A DNA stretch of 64,000 nucleotides from Auanema rhodensis (lineage: Eukaryota; Nematoda; Chromadorea; Rhabditida; Rhabditidae). The notes below the pieces were generated by a model, which ran no database searches, had not been told where the DNA came from, and worked only from the letters and a program-made list of their open reading frames with translations. The position numbers and the translations under genes were made by a program. The DNA lies in NCBI GenBank assembly GCA_964057225.1, contig OZ059895.1, positions 10,168,001 through 10,232,000 of the forward strand, read 5' to 3'. Each line of letters starts with the position of its first letter. Position 1 is the stretch's first letter. This document shows, in pieces, positions 51,801-64,000 of the stretch.

Positions 51801-54800
51801 ATAAAAATTTTAAAATGTTTATTTTTTGCCCTAGAAATACGTGCAACATCTCACTCAACTCAAAATCAACTGTTTGATAATATAAACTAGGTTTTGTGAG
51901 CATATATCCATAGTAATCATGTTTTGCGGCGGGTTCAACTTGCTATTTCGTTTGATTTTTATGAAAAATTAAATATTCTAAAAATTTTATTTCTTGTCCT
52001 AGAAATACGTGCTACATCTCATTAAACTAAGAATTAGTTGATTGAAAAGGCAAAACAAATTTTGTTAGCACAGAACCATATTAATCATATTTTCCGGCGG
52101 GCTCAAGTTGCTATTTTGTTCGATTTTCATGAAAAAATAAAAATTTTAAAATGTTTATTTTTAGCCCTAGAAATACGTGCAACATCTTATTATCTAAGAG
52201 AATTTGAAAATTAAATAATTGAAAAAGTAAAACAGATTTTGTTAGCACAGAAACATATTAATCATATTTTAAGGCGGGCTCAAGTTGCTATTTTGTTCGA
52301 TTTTCATAAAAAAATAAAAATTTTAAAATGTTTATTTTTAGCTCTAGAAATACGTGCAACATCTTACTCAACTCAAAATCAACTGTTTGATAATATAAAC
52401 TAGGTTTTGTGAGCATATATCCATAGTAATCATGTTTTGCGGCGGGTTCAACTTGCTATTTCGTTTGATTTTTATGAAAAATTAAATATTCTAAAAATTT
52501 TATTTCTTGTCTTAGAAATACGTGCTACATCTCATTAAACTAAGAATCAGTTGATTGAAAAGGCAAAACAAATTTTGTTAGCACAGAACCATATTAATCA
52601 TATTTTCCGGCGGGCTCAAGTTGCTATTTTGTTCGATTTTCATGAAAAAATAAAAATTTTAAAATGTTTATTTTTAGCCCTAGAAATACGTGCAACATCT
52701 TATTATCTAAGAAAATTTGAAAATTAAATAATTGAAAAAGTAAAACAGATTTTGTTAGCACAGAAACATATTAATCATATTTTAAGGCGGGCTCAAGTTG
52801 CTATTTTGTTCGATTTTCATGAAAAAATAAAAATTTTAAAATGTTTATTTTTAGCCCTACAAATACGTGCAACATCTTACTCAACTCAAAATCAACTGTT
52901 TGATAATATAAATTAGGTTTTGTGAGCATATATCCATAGTAATCATGTTTTGCGACGGGTTCAACTTGCTATTTCGTTTGATTTTTATGAAAAATTAAAT
53001 ATTCTAAAACTTTTATTTCTTGTCCTAGAAATACGTGCTACATCTCATTAAACTAAGAATTAGTTGATTGAAAAGGCAAAACAAATTTTGTTAGCACAGA
53101 ACCATATTAATCATATTTTCCGGCGGGCTCAAGTTGCTATTTTGTTCGATTTTCATGAAAAAATAAAAATTTTAAAATGTTTATTTTTAGCCCTACAAAT
53201 ACGTGCAACATCTTACTCAACTCAAAATCAACTGTTTGATAATATAAATTAGGTTCTGTGAGCATATATCCATAGTAATCATGTTTTGCGGCGGGTTCAA
53301 CTTGCTATTTCGTTTGATTTTTATGAAAAATTAAATATTCTAAAAATTTTATTTCTTGTCCTAGAAATACGTGCTACATCTCTTTAAACTAAGAATTAGT
53401 TGATTGAGAAGGCAAAACAAATTTTGTTAGCACAGAACCATATTAATCATATTTTCCGGCGGGCTTCAGTTGCTATTTTGTTCGATTTTCATGAAAAAAT
53501 AAAAATTTTTAAATGTTTATTTTTAGCCCTAGAAATACGTGCAACAACTTATTATCTAAGAAAACTTGAAAATTAAATGATTGAAAAAGTAAAACAGATT
53601 TTGTTAGCACAGAAACATATTAATCATATTTTAAGGCGGGCTCAAGTTGCTATTTTGTTCGATTTTCATGAAAAAATAAAAATTTTAAAATGTTTATTTT
53701 TAGCCCTAGAAATACGTGCAACATCTTACTCAACTCAAAATCGACTGTTTGATAATATAAATTAGGTTTTGTGAGCATATATCCATAGTAATCATGTTTT
53801 GCGGCGGGTTCAACTTACTATTTCGTTTGATTTTTATGAAAAATTAAATATTCTAAAACTTTTATTTCTTGTCCTAGAAATACGTGCTACATCGCTTTGA
53901 ACTAAGAATTAGTTGATTGAGGAGGCAAAACAAATTTTGTTAGCACAGAACCATATTAATCATATTTTCCGGCGGGTTCAAGTTGCTATTTTGTTCGATT
54001 TTCATGAAAAAATAAAAATTTTAAAATGTTTATTTTTAGCCCTAGAAATACGTGCAACATCTTACTCAACTCAAAATCAACTGTTTGATAATATAAATTA
54101 GGTTTTGTGAGCATATATCCATAGTAATCATGTTTTGCGGCGGGTTCAACTTGCTATTTCGTTTGATTTTTATGAAAAATTAAACATTCTAAAAATTTTA
54201 TTTCTTGTCTTAGAAATACGTGCTACATCTCATTAAACTAAGAATTAGTTGATTGAGAAGGCAAAACAAATTTTGTTAGCACAGAACCATATTAATCATA
54301 TTTTCCGGCGGGTTCAAGTTGCTATTTTGTTCGATTTTCATGAAAAAATAAAAATTTTAAAATGTTTATTTTTAGCCCTAGAAATACGTGCAACATCTTA
54401 CTCAACTCAAAATCAACTGTTTGATAATATAAACTAGGTTTTGTGAGCATATATCCATAGTAATCATGTTTTGCGGCGGGTTCAACTTGCTATTTCGTTT
54501 GATTTTTATGAAAAATTAAATATTCTAAAAATTTTATTTCTTGTCTTAGAAATACGTGCTACATCTCATTAAACTAAGAATTAGTTGATTGAGAAGGCAA
54601 AACAAATTTTGTTAGCACAGAACCATATTAATCATATTTTCCGGCGGGCTTCAGTTGCTATTTTGTTCGATTTTCATGAAAAAATAAAAATTTTTAAATG
54701 TTTATTTTTAGCCCTAGAAATACGTGCAACAACTTATTATCTAAGAAAACTTGAAAATTAAATGATTGAAAAAGTAAAACAGATTTTGTTAGCACAGAAA

Positions 54801-57800
54801 CATATTAATCATATTTTAAGGCGGGCTCAAGTTGCTATTTTGTTCGATTTTCATGAAAAAATAAAAATTTTAAAATGTTTATTTTTAGCCCTAGAAATAC
54901 GTGCAACATCTTACTCAACTCAAAATCAACTGTTTGATAATATAAATTAGGTTTTGTGAGCATATATCCATAGTAATCATGTTTTGCGGCGGGTTCAACT
55001 TACTATTTCGTTTGATTTTTATGAAAAATTAAATATTCTAAAACTTTTATTTCTTGTCCTAGAAATACGTGCTACATCGCTTTGAACTAAGAATTAGTTG
55101 ATTGAGGAGGCAAAACAAATTTTGTTAGCACAGAACCATATTAATCATATTTTCCGGCGGGTTCAAGTTGCTATTTTGTTCGATTTTCATGAAAAAATAA
55201 AAATTTTAAAATGTTTATTTTTAGCCCTAGAAATACGTGCAACATCTTACTCAACTCAAAATCAACTGTTTGATAATATAAATTAGGTTTTGTGAGCATA
55301 TATCCATAGTAATCATGTTTTGCGGCGGGTTCAACTTGCTATTTCGTTTGATTTTTATGAAAAATTAAATATTCTAAAACTTTTATTTCTTGTCCTAGAA
55401 ATACGTGCTACATCTTATTAAACTAAGAATTAGTTGATTGAGAAGGCAAAACAAATTTTGTTAGCACAGAAACATATTAATCATATTTTCCGGCGGGCTC
55501 AAGTTGCTATTTTGTTCGATTTTCATGAAAAAATAAAAATTTTAAAATGTTTATTTTTAGCCTTAGAATTACGTGCAACATCTTATTATCTAAGAAAATT
55601 TGAAAATTAAATAATTGAAAAAGTAAAACAGATTTTGTTAGCACAGAAACATATTAATCATATTTTAAGGCGGGCTCAAGTTGCTATTTTGTTCGATTTT
55701 CATGAAAAAATAAAAATTTTAAAATGTTTATTTTTAGCCCTAGAAATACGTGCAACATCTTACTCAACTCAAAATCAACTGTTTGATAATATAAACTAGG
55801 TTTTGTGAGCATATATCCATAGTAATCATGTTTTGCGGCGGGTTCAACTTGCTATTTCGTTTGATTTTTATGAAAAATTAAATATTCTAAAAATTTTATT
55901 TCTTGTCTTAGAAATACGTGCTACATCTCATTAAACTAAGAATCAGTTGATTGAAAAGGCAAAACAAATTTTGTTAGCACAGAACCATATTAATCATATT
56001 TTCCGGCGGGCTCAAGTTGCTATTTTGTTCGATTTTCATGAAAAAATAAAAATTTTAAAATGTTTTTTTTTAGCCCTAGAAATACGTGCAACATCTTATT
56101 ATCTAAGAAAATTTGAAAATTAAATAATTGAAAAAGTAAAACAGATTTTGTTAGCACAGAAACATATTAATCATATTTTAAGGCGGGCTCAAGTTGCTAT
56201 TTTGTTCGATTTTCATGAAAAAATAAAAATTTTAAAATGTTTATTTTTAGCCCTACAAATACGTGCAACATCTTACTCAACTCAAAATCAACTGTTTGAT
56301 AATATAAATTAGGTTTTGTGAGCATATATCCATAGTAATCATGTTTTGCGACGGGTTCAACTTGCTATTTCGTTTGATTTTTATGAAAAATTAAATATTC
56401 TAAAACTTTTATTTCTTGTCCTAGAAATACGTGCTACATCTCATTAAACTAAGAATTAGTTGATTGAAAAGGCAAAACAAATTTTGTTAGCACAGAACCA
56501 TATTAATCATATTTTCCGGCGGGCTCAAGTTGCTATTTTGTTCGATTTTCATGAAAAAATAAAAATTTTAAAATGTTTATTTTTAGCCCTACAAATACGT
56601 GCAACATCTTACTCAACTCAAAATCAACTGTTTGATAATATAAATTAGGTTCTGTGAGCATATATCCATAGTAATCATGTTTTGCGGCGGGTTCAACTTG
56701 CTATTTCGTTTGATTTTTATGAAAAATTAAATATTCTAAAAATTTTATTTCTTGTCCTAGAAATACGTGCTACATCTCTTTAAACTAAGAATTAGTTGAT
56801 TGAGAAGGCAAAACAAATTTTGTTAGCACAGAACCATATTAATCATATTTTCCGGCGGGCTTCAGTTGCTATTTTGTTCGATTTTCATGAAAAAATAAAA
56901 ATTTTTAAATGTTTATTTTTAGCCCTAGAAATACGTGCAACAACTTATTATCTAAGAAAACTTGAAAATTAAATGATTGAAAAAGTAAAACAGATTTTGT
57001 TAGCACAGAAACATATTAATCATATTTTAAGGCGGGCTCAAGTTGCTATTTTGTTCGATTTTCATGAAAAAATAAAAATTTTAAAATGTTTATTTTTAGC
57101 CCTAGAAATACGTGCAACATCTTACTCAACTCAAAATCAACTGTTTGATAATATAAATTAGGTTTTGTGAGCATATATCCATAGTAATCATGTTTTGCGG
57201 CGGGTTCAACTTACTATTTCGTTTGATTTTTATGACAAATTAAATATTCTAAAACTTTTATTTCTTGTCCTAGAAATACGTGCTACATCGCTTTGAACTA
57301 AGAATTAGTTGATTGAGGAGGCAAAACAAATTTTGTTAGCACAGAACCATATTAATCATATTTTCCGACGGGTTCAATTTGCTATTTTGTTCGATTTTCA
57401 TGAAAAAATAAAAATTTTAAAATGTTTATTTTTAGCCCTAGAAATACGTGCAACATCTTACTCAACTCAAAATCAACTGTTTGATAATATAAATTAGGTT
57501 TTGTGAGCATATATCCATAGTAATCATGTTTTGCGGCGGGTTCAACTTGCTATTTCGTTTGATTTTTATGAAAAATTAAATATTCTAAAACTTTTATTTC
57601 TTGTCCTAGAAATACGTGCTACATCTTATTAAACTAAGAATTAGTTGATTGAGAAGGCAAAACAAATTTTGTTAGCACAGAACCATATTAATCATATTTT
57701 CCGGCGGGCTCAAGTTGCTATTTTGTTCGATTTTCATGAAAAAATAAAAATTTTAAAATGTTTATTTTTAGCCTTAGAATTACGTGCAACATCTTATTAT

Positions 57801-60800
57801 CTAAGAAAATTTGAAAATTAAATAATTGAAAAAGTGAAACAGATTTTGTTAGCACAGAAACATATTAATCATATTTTAAGGCGGGCTCAAGTTGCTATTT
57901 TGTTCGATTTTCATGAAAAAATAAAAATTTTAAAATGTTTATTTTTAGCCCTAGAAATACGTGCAACATCTTACTCAACTCAAAATCAACTGTTTGATAA
58001 TATAAATTAGGTTTTGTGAGCATATATCCATAGTAATCATGTTTTGCGGCGGGTTCAACTTACTATTTCGTTTGATTTTTATGAAAAATTAAATATTCTA
58101 AAACTTTTATTTCTTGTCCTAGAAATACGTGCTACATCGCTTTGAACTAAGAATTAGTTGATTGAGGAGGCAAAACAAATTTTGTTAGCACAGAACCATA
58201 TTAATCATATTTTCCGGCGGGTTCAAGTTGCTATTTTGTTCGATTTTCATGAAAAAATAAAAATTTTAAAATGTTTATTTTTAGCCCTAGAAATACGTGC
58301 AACATCTTACTCAACTCAAAATCAACTGTTTGATAATATAAATTAGGTTTTGTGAGCATATATCCATAGTAATCATGTTTTGCGGCGGGTTCAACTTGCT
58401 ATTTCGTTTGATTTTTATGAAAAATTAAATATTCTAAAACTTTTATTTCTTGTCCTAGAAATACGTGCTACATCTTATTAAACTAAGAATTAGTTGATTG
58501 AGAAGGCAAAACAAATTTTGTTAGCACAGAACCATATTAATCATATTTTCCGGCGGGCTCAAGTTGCTATTTTGTTCGATTTTCATGAAAAAATAAAAAT
58601 TTTAAAATGTTTATTTTTAGCCTTAGAATTACGTGCAACATCTTATTATCTAAGAAAATTTGAAAATTAAATAATTGAAAAAGTAAAACAGATTTTGTTA
58701 GCACAGAAACATATTAATCATATTTTAAGGCGGGCTCAAGTTGCTATTTTGTTCGATTTTCATGAAAAAATAAAAATTTTAAAATGTTTATTTTTAGCCC
58801 TAGAAATACGTGCAACATCTTACTCAACTCAAAATCAACTGTTTGATAATATAAATTAGGTTTGGTGAGCATATATCCATAGCAATCATGTTTTGCGGCG
58901 GGTTCAACTTGCTATTTCGTTTGATTTTTATGAAAAATTAAATATTCTAAAAATTTTATTTCTTGTCCTAGAAATACGTGCTACATCTCATTAAACTAAG
59001 AATTAGTTGATTGAGGAGGCAAAACAAATTTTGTTAGCACAGAACCATATTAATCATATTTTAAGGCGGGCTCAAGTTGCTATTTTGTTCGATTTTCATG
59101 AAAAAATAAAAATTTTAAAATGTTTATTTTTAGCCCTAGAAATACGTGCAACATCTTACTCAACTCAAAATCAACTGTTTGATAATATAAATTAGGTTTT
59201 GTGAGCATATATCCATAGTAATCATGTTTTGCGGCGGGTTCAACTTACTATTTCGTTTGATTTTTATGAAAAATTAAATATTCTAAAACTTTTATTTCTT
59301 GTCCTAGAAATACGTGCTACATCTCATTAAACTAAGAATTAGTTGATTGAAAAGGCAAAACAAATTTTGTTAGCACAGAACCATATTAATCATATTTTCC
59401 GGCGGGCTCAAGTTGCTATTTTGCTCGATTTTCATGAAATAATAAAAAATTTAAAATGTTTATTTTTAGCCCTAGAAATACGTGCAACATCTTACTCAAC
59501 TCAAAATCAACTGTTTGATAATATAAATTAGGTTTTGTGAGCATATATCCATAGTAATCATGTTTTGCGGCGGGTTCAACTTACTATTTCGTTTGATTTT
59601 TATGAAAAATTAAATATTCTAAAACTTTTATTTCTTGTCCTAGAAATACGTGCTACACCTCTTTGAACTAAGAATTAGTTGATTGAGGAGGCAAAACAAA
59701 TTTTGTTAGCACAGAACCATATTAATCATATTTTCCGGCGGGCTCAAGTTGCTATTTTGTTCGATTTTCATGAAAAAATAAAAATTTTAAAATGTTTATT
59801 TTTAGCCCTAGAAATACGTGCAACATCTTACTCAACTCAAAATCAACTGTTTGATAATATAAATTAGGTTTTGTGAGCATATATCCATAGTAATCATGTT
59901 TTGCGGCGGGTTCAACTTGCTATTTCGTTTGATTTTTATGAAAAATTAAATATTCTAAAACTTTTATTTCTTGTCCTAGAAAAACGTGCTACATCTCATT
60001 AAACTAAGAATTAGTTGATTGAAAAGGCAAAACAAATTTTGTTAGCACAGAACCATATTAATCATATTTTCCGGCGGGCTCAAGTTGCTATTTTGTTCGA
60101 TTTTCATGAAAAAATAAAAATTTTAAAATGTTTATTTTTAGCCCTAGAAATACGAGCAACATCTTATTATCTAAGAAAATTTGAAAATTAAATAATTGAA
60201 AAAGTAAAACAGATTTTGTTAGCACAGAAACATATTAATCATATTTTAAGGCGGGCTCAAGTTGCTATTTTGTTCGATTTTCATGAAAAAATAAAAATTT
60301 TAAAATGTTTATTTTTAGCCCTACAAATACGTGCAACATCTTACTCAACTCAAAATTAACTGTTTGATAATATAAATTAGGTTTTGTGAGCATATATCCA
60401 TAGTAATCATGTTTTGCGGCGGGTTCAACTTGCTATTTCGTTTGATTTTTATGAAAAATTAAATATTCTAAAATTTTTATTTCTTGTCCTAGAAATACGT
60501 GCTACATCTCTTTAAACTAAGAATTAGTTGATTGAAAAGGCAAAACAAATTTTGTTAGCACAGAACCATATTAATCATATTTTCCGGCGGGCTCAAGTTG
60601 CTATTTTGTTCGATTTTCATGAAAAAATAAAAATTTTAAAATGTTTATTTTTAGCCCTAGAAATACGTGCAACATCTTATTATCTAAGAAAATTTGAAAA
60701 TTAAATAATTGAAAAAGTAAAACAGATTTTGTTAGCACAGAAACATATTAATCATATTTTAAGGCGGACTCAAGTTGCTATTTTGTTCGATTTTCATGAA

Positions 60801-63250
60801 AAAATAAAAATTTTAAAATGTTTATTTTTAGCCCTAGAAATACGTGCAACATCTTACTCAACTCAAAATCAACTGTTTGATAATATAAATTAGGTTTTGT
60901 GAGCATATATCCATAGCAATCATGTTTTGCGGCGGGTTCAACTTGCTATTTCCTTTGATTTTTATGAAAAATTAAATATTCTAAAAATTTTATTTCTTGT
61001 CCTAGAAATACGTGCTACATCTCATTGAACTAAGAATTAGTTGATTGAGGAGGCAAAACAAATTTTGTTAGCACAGAACCATATTAATCATATTTTAAGG
61101 CGGGCTCAAGTTGCTATTTTGTTCGATTTTCATGAAAAAATAAAAATTTTAAAATGTTTATTTTTAGCCCTACAAATACGTGCAACATCTTACTCAACTC
61201 AAAATCAACTGTTTGATAATATAAATTAGGTTTTGTGAGCATATATCCATAGTAATCATGTTTTGCGGCGGGTTCAACTTGCTATTTCGTTTGATTTTTA
61301 TGAAAAATTAAATATTCTAAAATTTTTATTTCTTGTCCTAGAAATACGTGCTACATCTCATTAAACTAAGAATTAGTTGATTGAAAAGGCAAAACAAATT
61401 TTGTTAGCACAGAACCATATTAATCATATTTTCCGGCGGGCTCAAGTTGCTATTTTGTTCGATTTTCATGAAAAAATAAAAATTTTAAAATGTTTATTTT
61501 TAGCCCTAGAAATACGTGCAACATCTTATTATCTAAGAGAATTTGAAAATTAAATAATTGAAAAAGTAAAACAGATTTTGTTAGCACAGAAACATATTAA
61601 TCATATTTTAAGGCGGGCTCAAGTTGCTATTTTGTTCGATTTTCTTAAAAAAATAAAAATTTTAAAATGTTTATTTTTTGCCCTAGAAATACGTGCAACA
61701 TCTTACTCAACTCAAAATCAACTGTTTGATAATATAAACTAGGTTTTGTGAGCATATATCCATAGTAATCATGTTTTGCGGCGGGTTCAACTTGCTATTT
61801 CGTTTGATTTTTATGAAAAATTAAATATTCTAAAAATTTTATTTCTTGTCCTAGAAATACGTGCTACATCTCATTAAACTAAGAATTAGTTGATTGAAAA
61901 GGCAAAACAATTTTTGTTAGCACAGAACCATATTAATCATATTTTCCGGCGGGCTCAAGTTGCTATTTTGTTCGATTTTCATGAAAAAATAAAAATTTTA
62001 AAATGTTTATTTTTAGCCCTAGAAATACGTGCAACATCTTATTATCTAAGAGAATTTGAAAATTAAATAATTGAAAAAGTAAAACAGATTTTGTTAGCAC
62101 AGAAACATATTAATCATATTTTAAGGCGGGCTCAAGTTGCTATTTTGTTCGATTTTCATAAAAAAATAAAAATTTTAAAATGTTTATTTTTAGCTCTAGA
62201 AATACGTGCAACATCTTACTCAACTCAAAATCAACTGTTTGATAATATAAACTAGGTTTTGTGAGCATATATCCATAGTAATCATGTTTTGCGGCGGGTT
62301 CAACTTGCTATTTCGTTTGATTTTTATGAAAAATTAAATATTCTAAAAATTTTATTTCTTGTCTTAGAAATACGTGCTACATCTCATTAAACTAAGAATC
62401 AGTTGATTGAAAAGGCAAAACAAATTTTGTTAGCACAGAACCATATTAATCATATTTTCCGGCGGGCTCAAGTTGCTATTTTGTTCGATTTTCATGAAAA
62501 AATAAAAATTTTAAAATGTTTATTTTTAGCCCTAGAAATACGTGCAACATCTTATTATCTAAGAAAATTTGAAAATTAAATAATTGAAAAAGTAAAACAG
62601 ATTTTGTTAGCACAGAAACATATTAATCATATTTTAAGGCGGGCTCAAGTTGCTATTTTGTTCGATTTTCATGAAAAAATAAAAATTTTAAAATGTTTAT
62701 TTTTAGCCCTACAAATACGTGCAACATCTTACTCAACTCAAAATCAACTGTTTGATAATATAAATTAGGTTTTGTGAGCATATATCCATAGTAATCATGT
62801 TTTGCGACGGGTTCAACTTGCTATTTCGTTTGATTTTTATGAAAAATTAAATATTCTAAAACTTTTATTTCTTGTCCTAGAAATACGTGCTACATCTCAT
62901 TAAACTAAGAATTAGTTGATTGAAAAGGCAAAACAAATTTTGTTAGCACAGAACCATATTAATCATATTTTCCGGCGGGCTCAAGTTGCTATTTTGTTCG
63001 ATTTTCATGAAAAAATAAAAATTTTAAAATGTTTATTTTTAGCCCTACAAATACGTGCAACATCTTACTCAACTCAAAATCAACTGTTTGATAATATAAA
63101 TTAGGTTCTGTGAGCATATATCCATAGTAATCATGTTTTGCGGCGGGTTCAACTTGCTATTTCGTTTGATTTTTATGAAAAATTAAATATTCTAAAAATT
63201 TTATTTCTTGTCCTAGAAATACGTGCTACATCTCTTTAAACTAAGAATTA
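48870..63250 (+). repeat. Multi-kilobase higher-order duplication in the main array
   Basis: Rare variants recur in order. CATGAAATAATAAAAAATTT is at about 49069 and 59434 (offset 10365). TTTCTTAAAAAAATAAAAA is at about 51791 and 61643 (offset 9852). GCGACGGG is at 52952, 56348 and 62804 (offsets 3396 and 9852). The change from 10365 to 9852 equals 513 bp, exactly one alpha-beta-gamma trimer lost or gained between the copies. The 3396-bp block (about 52500-55900 and 55900-57600) is a further tandem duplication inside it. Confidence 0.85.
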
Positions 63251-64000
63251 GTTGATTGAGAAGGCAAAACAAATTTTGTTAGCACAGAACCATATTAATC
63301 ATATTTTCCGGCGGGCTTCAGTTGCTATTTTGTTCGATTTTCATGAAAAAATAAAAATTTTAAAATGTTTATTTTTAGCCCTAGAAATACGTGCAACATC
63401 TTACTCAACTCAAAATCAACTGTTTGATAATATAAATTAGGTTTTGTGAGCATATATCCATAGTAATCATGTTTTGCGGCGGGTTCAACTTGCTATTTCG
63501 TTTGATTTTTATGAAAAATTAAATATTCTAAAACTTTTATTTCTTGTCCTAGAAATACGTGCTACATCTTATTAAACTAAGAATTAGTTGATTGAGAAGG
63601 CAAAACAAATTTTGTTAGCACAGAAACATATTAATCATATTTTCCGGCGGGCTCAAGTTGCTATTTTGTTCGATTTTCATGAAAAAATAAAAATTTTAAA
63701 ATGTTTATTTTTAGCCTTAGAATTACGTGCAACATCTTATTATCTAAAAAAATTTGAAAATTAAATAATTGAAAAAGTAAAACAGATTTTGTTAGCACAG
63801 AAACATATTAATCATATTTTAAGGCGGGCTCAAGTTGCTATTTTGTTCGATTTTCATGAAAAAATAAAAATTTTAAAATGTTTATTTTTAGCCCTAGAAA
63901 TACGTGCAACATCTTACTCAACTCAAAATCAACTGTTTGATAATATAAATTAGGTTTTGTGAGCATATATCCATAGTAATCATGTTTTGCGGCGGGTTCA

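Larger units (their letters stand above)
29748..64000 (+). repeat. Satellite B main array, plus orientation, alpha-gamma dimers and alpha-beta-gamma trimers
   Basis: Uninterrupted array to the window edge. Taking GGCGGG as the monomer start, alpha is 168 bp (48532 to 48700), gamma 168 bp (48700 to 48868) and beta 177 bp (40529 to 40706). All three share GGCGGGYTCAASTTGCTATT, a TTTTYATGAAAAA stretch and the CCTAGAAATACGTGC box, so they descend from one monomer. Alpha has ACATCTCATTAAACTAAG, beta has ATCTTATTATCTAAGAAAAT, and gamma has ACTCAACTCAAAATCAACTG. Monomers are grouped as 336-bp dimers or 513-bp trimers, with occasional alpha-beta-beta-gamma tetramers. The recurring 62-codon open frame (end of alpha or beta into gamma) is a property of the monomers and is not annotated as a gene. 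The array is more homogeneous than at 8190-10350. Confidence 0.96.

Noticed and set aside
8190-64000. Satellite B frames of 61-71 codons as genes
   Set aside because: They occur wherever a monomer junction has an ATG, in both array orientations, and follow the monomer sequence. No evidence of selection on the protein.
8190-64000. CENP-B-box-like site (TTCGTTTGA in alpha)
   Set aside because: Only the first part resembles the TTCGnnnnAnnCGGG core. The CGGG half is absent at the required spacing.
8190-64000. GGGTTCAACTTGC as a Pol III B-box, making satellite B tRNA-derived
   Set aside because: It departs from the B-box at the conserved final CC, and no A-box or tRNA fold is seen.
1-64000. CRISPR array or bacterial operon interpretation of the regular repeats
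   Set aside because: Repeat units are 168-400 bp without unique spacers, no cas-like genes are present, and introns indicate a eukaryote.

Overview
This is eukaryotic, very AT-rich satellite DNA, the kind expected in pericentromeric, centromeric or other heterochromatin of a small invertebrate. There is no bacterial gene organisation. The one intact-looking gene has two 46-nt introns with T-rich 3' splice sites. That would suit a nematode or an insect, the first slightly better, but the species cannot be named from the window. I see no rRNA, tRNA or CRISPR.

Layout. (1) 1-6715: satellite A, 16 full monomers of about 400 bp plus a truncated 17th, all in one orientation, with a multi-monomer higher-order pattern. 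(2) 6716-8189: a low-copy island. It holds a small three-exon minus-strand gene (65 or 81 aa) ending in a SUMO-interaction-like tail, three 55-56 bp tandem repeats that each carry a perfect dyad, an A/T-only tract, and a 28-31 bp tandem repeat ending in an 11-bp inverted repeat. (3) 8190-64000: satellite B, built from three related monomer types, here called alpha (168 bp), beta (177 bp) and gamma (168 bp). They are arranged as alpha-gamma dimers (336 bp) or alpha-beta-gamma trimers (513 bp). The array changes orientation several times: minus to 14649, plus 14650-17114, minus 17115-23018, plus 23019-25484, minus 25485-29747, then plus to the end.

Satellite B is interrupted by two non-satellite inserts: a truncated retrotransposon gag region (about 12199-13726) and a 424-bp piece of exon-like DNA (14140-14563). 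Both lie in an 8369-bp block (10352-18720) that is repeated head-to-tail, almost without change, at 18721 to about 27050, so each insert is present twice. The satellite flanking these inserts carries two of the orientation switches. Inside the plus array, rare variants recur at fixed offsets (1875, 2387, 3396, 5774, 9852 and 10365 bp). This shows repeated kilobase-scale duplication by unequal exchange.

Most apparent open frames are about 62-codon frames inherent to satellite B and are not annotated as genes. The only coding features I support are the small spliced gene, the two copies of the broken gag, and the two copies of the exon-like fragment. I found no multi-gene functional system. The most notable content is the satellite architecture and the captured gene pieces.
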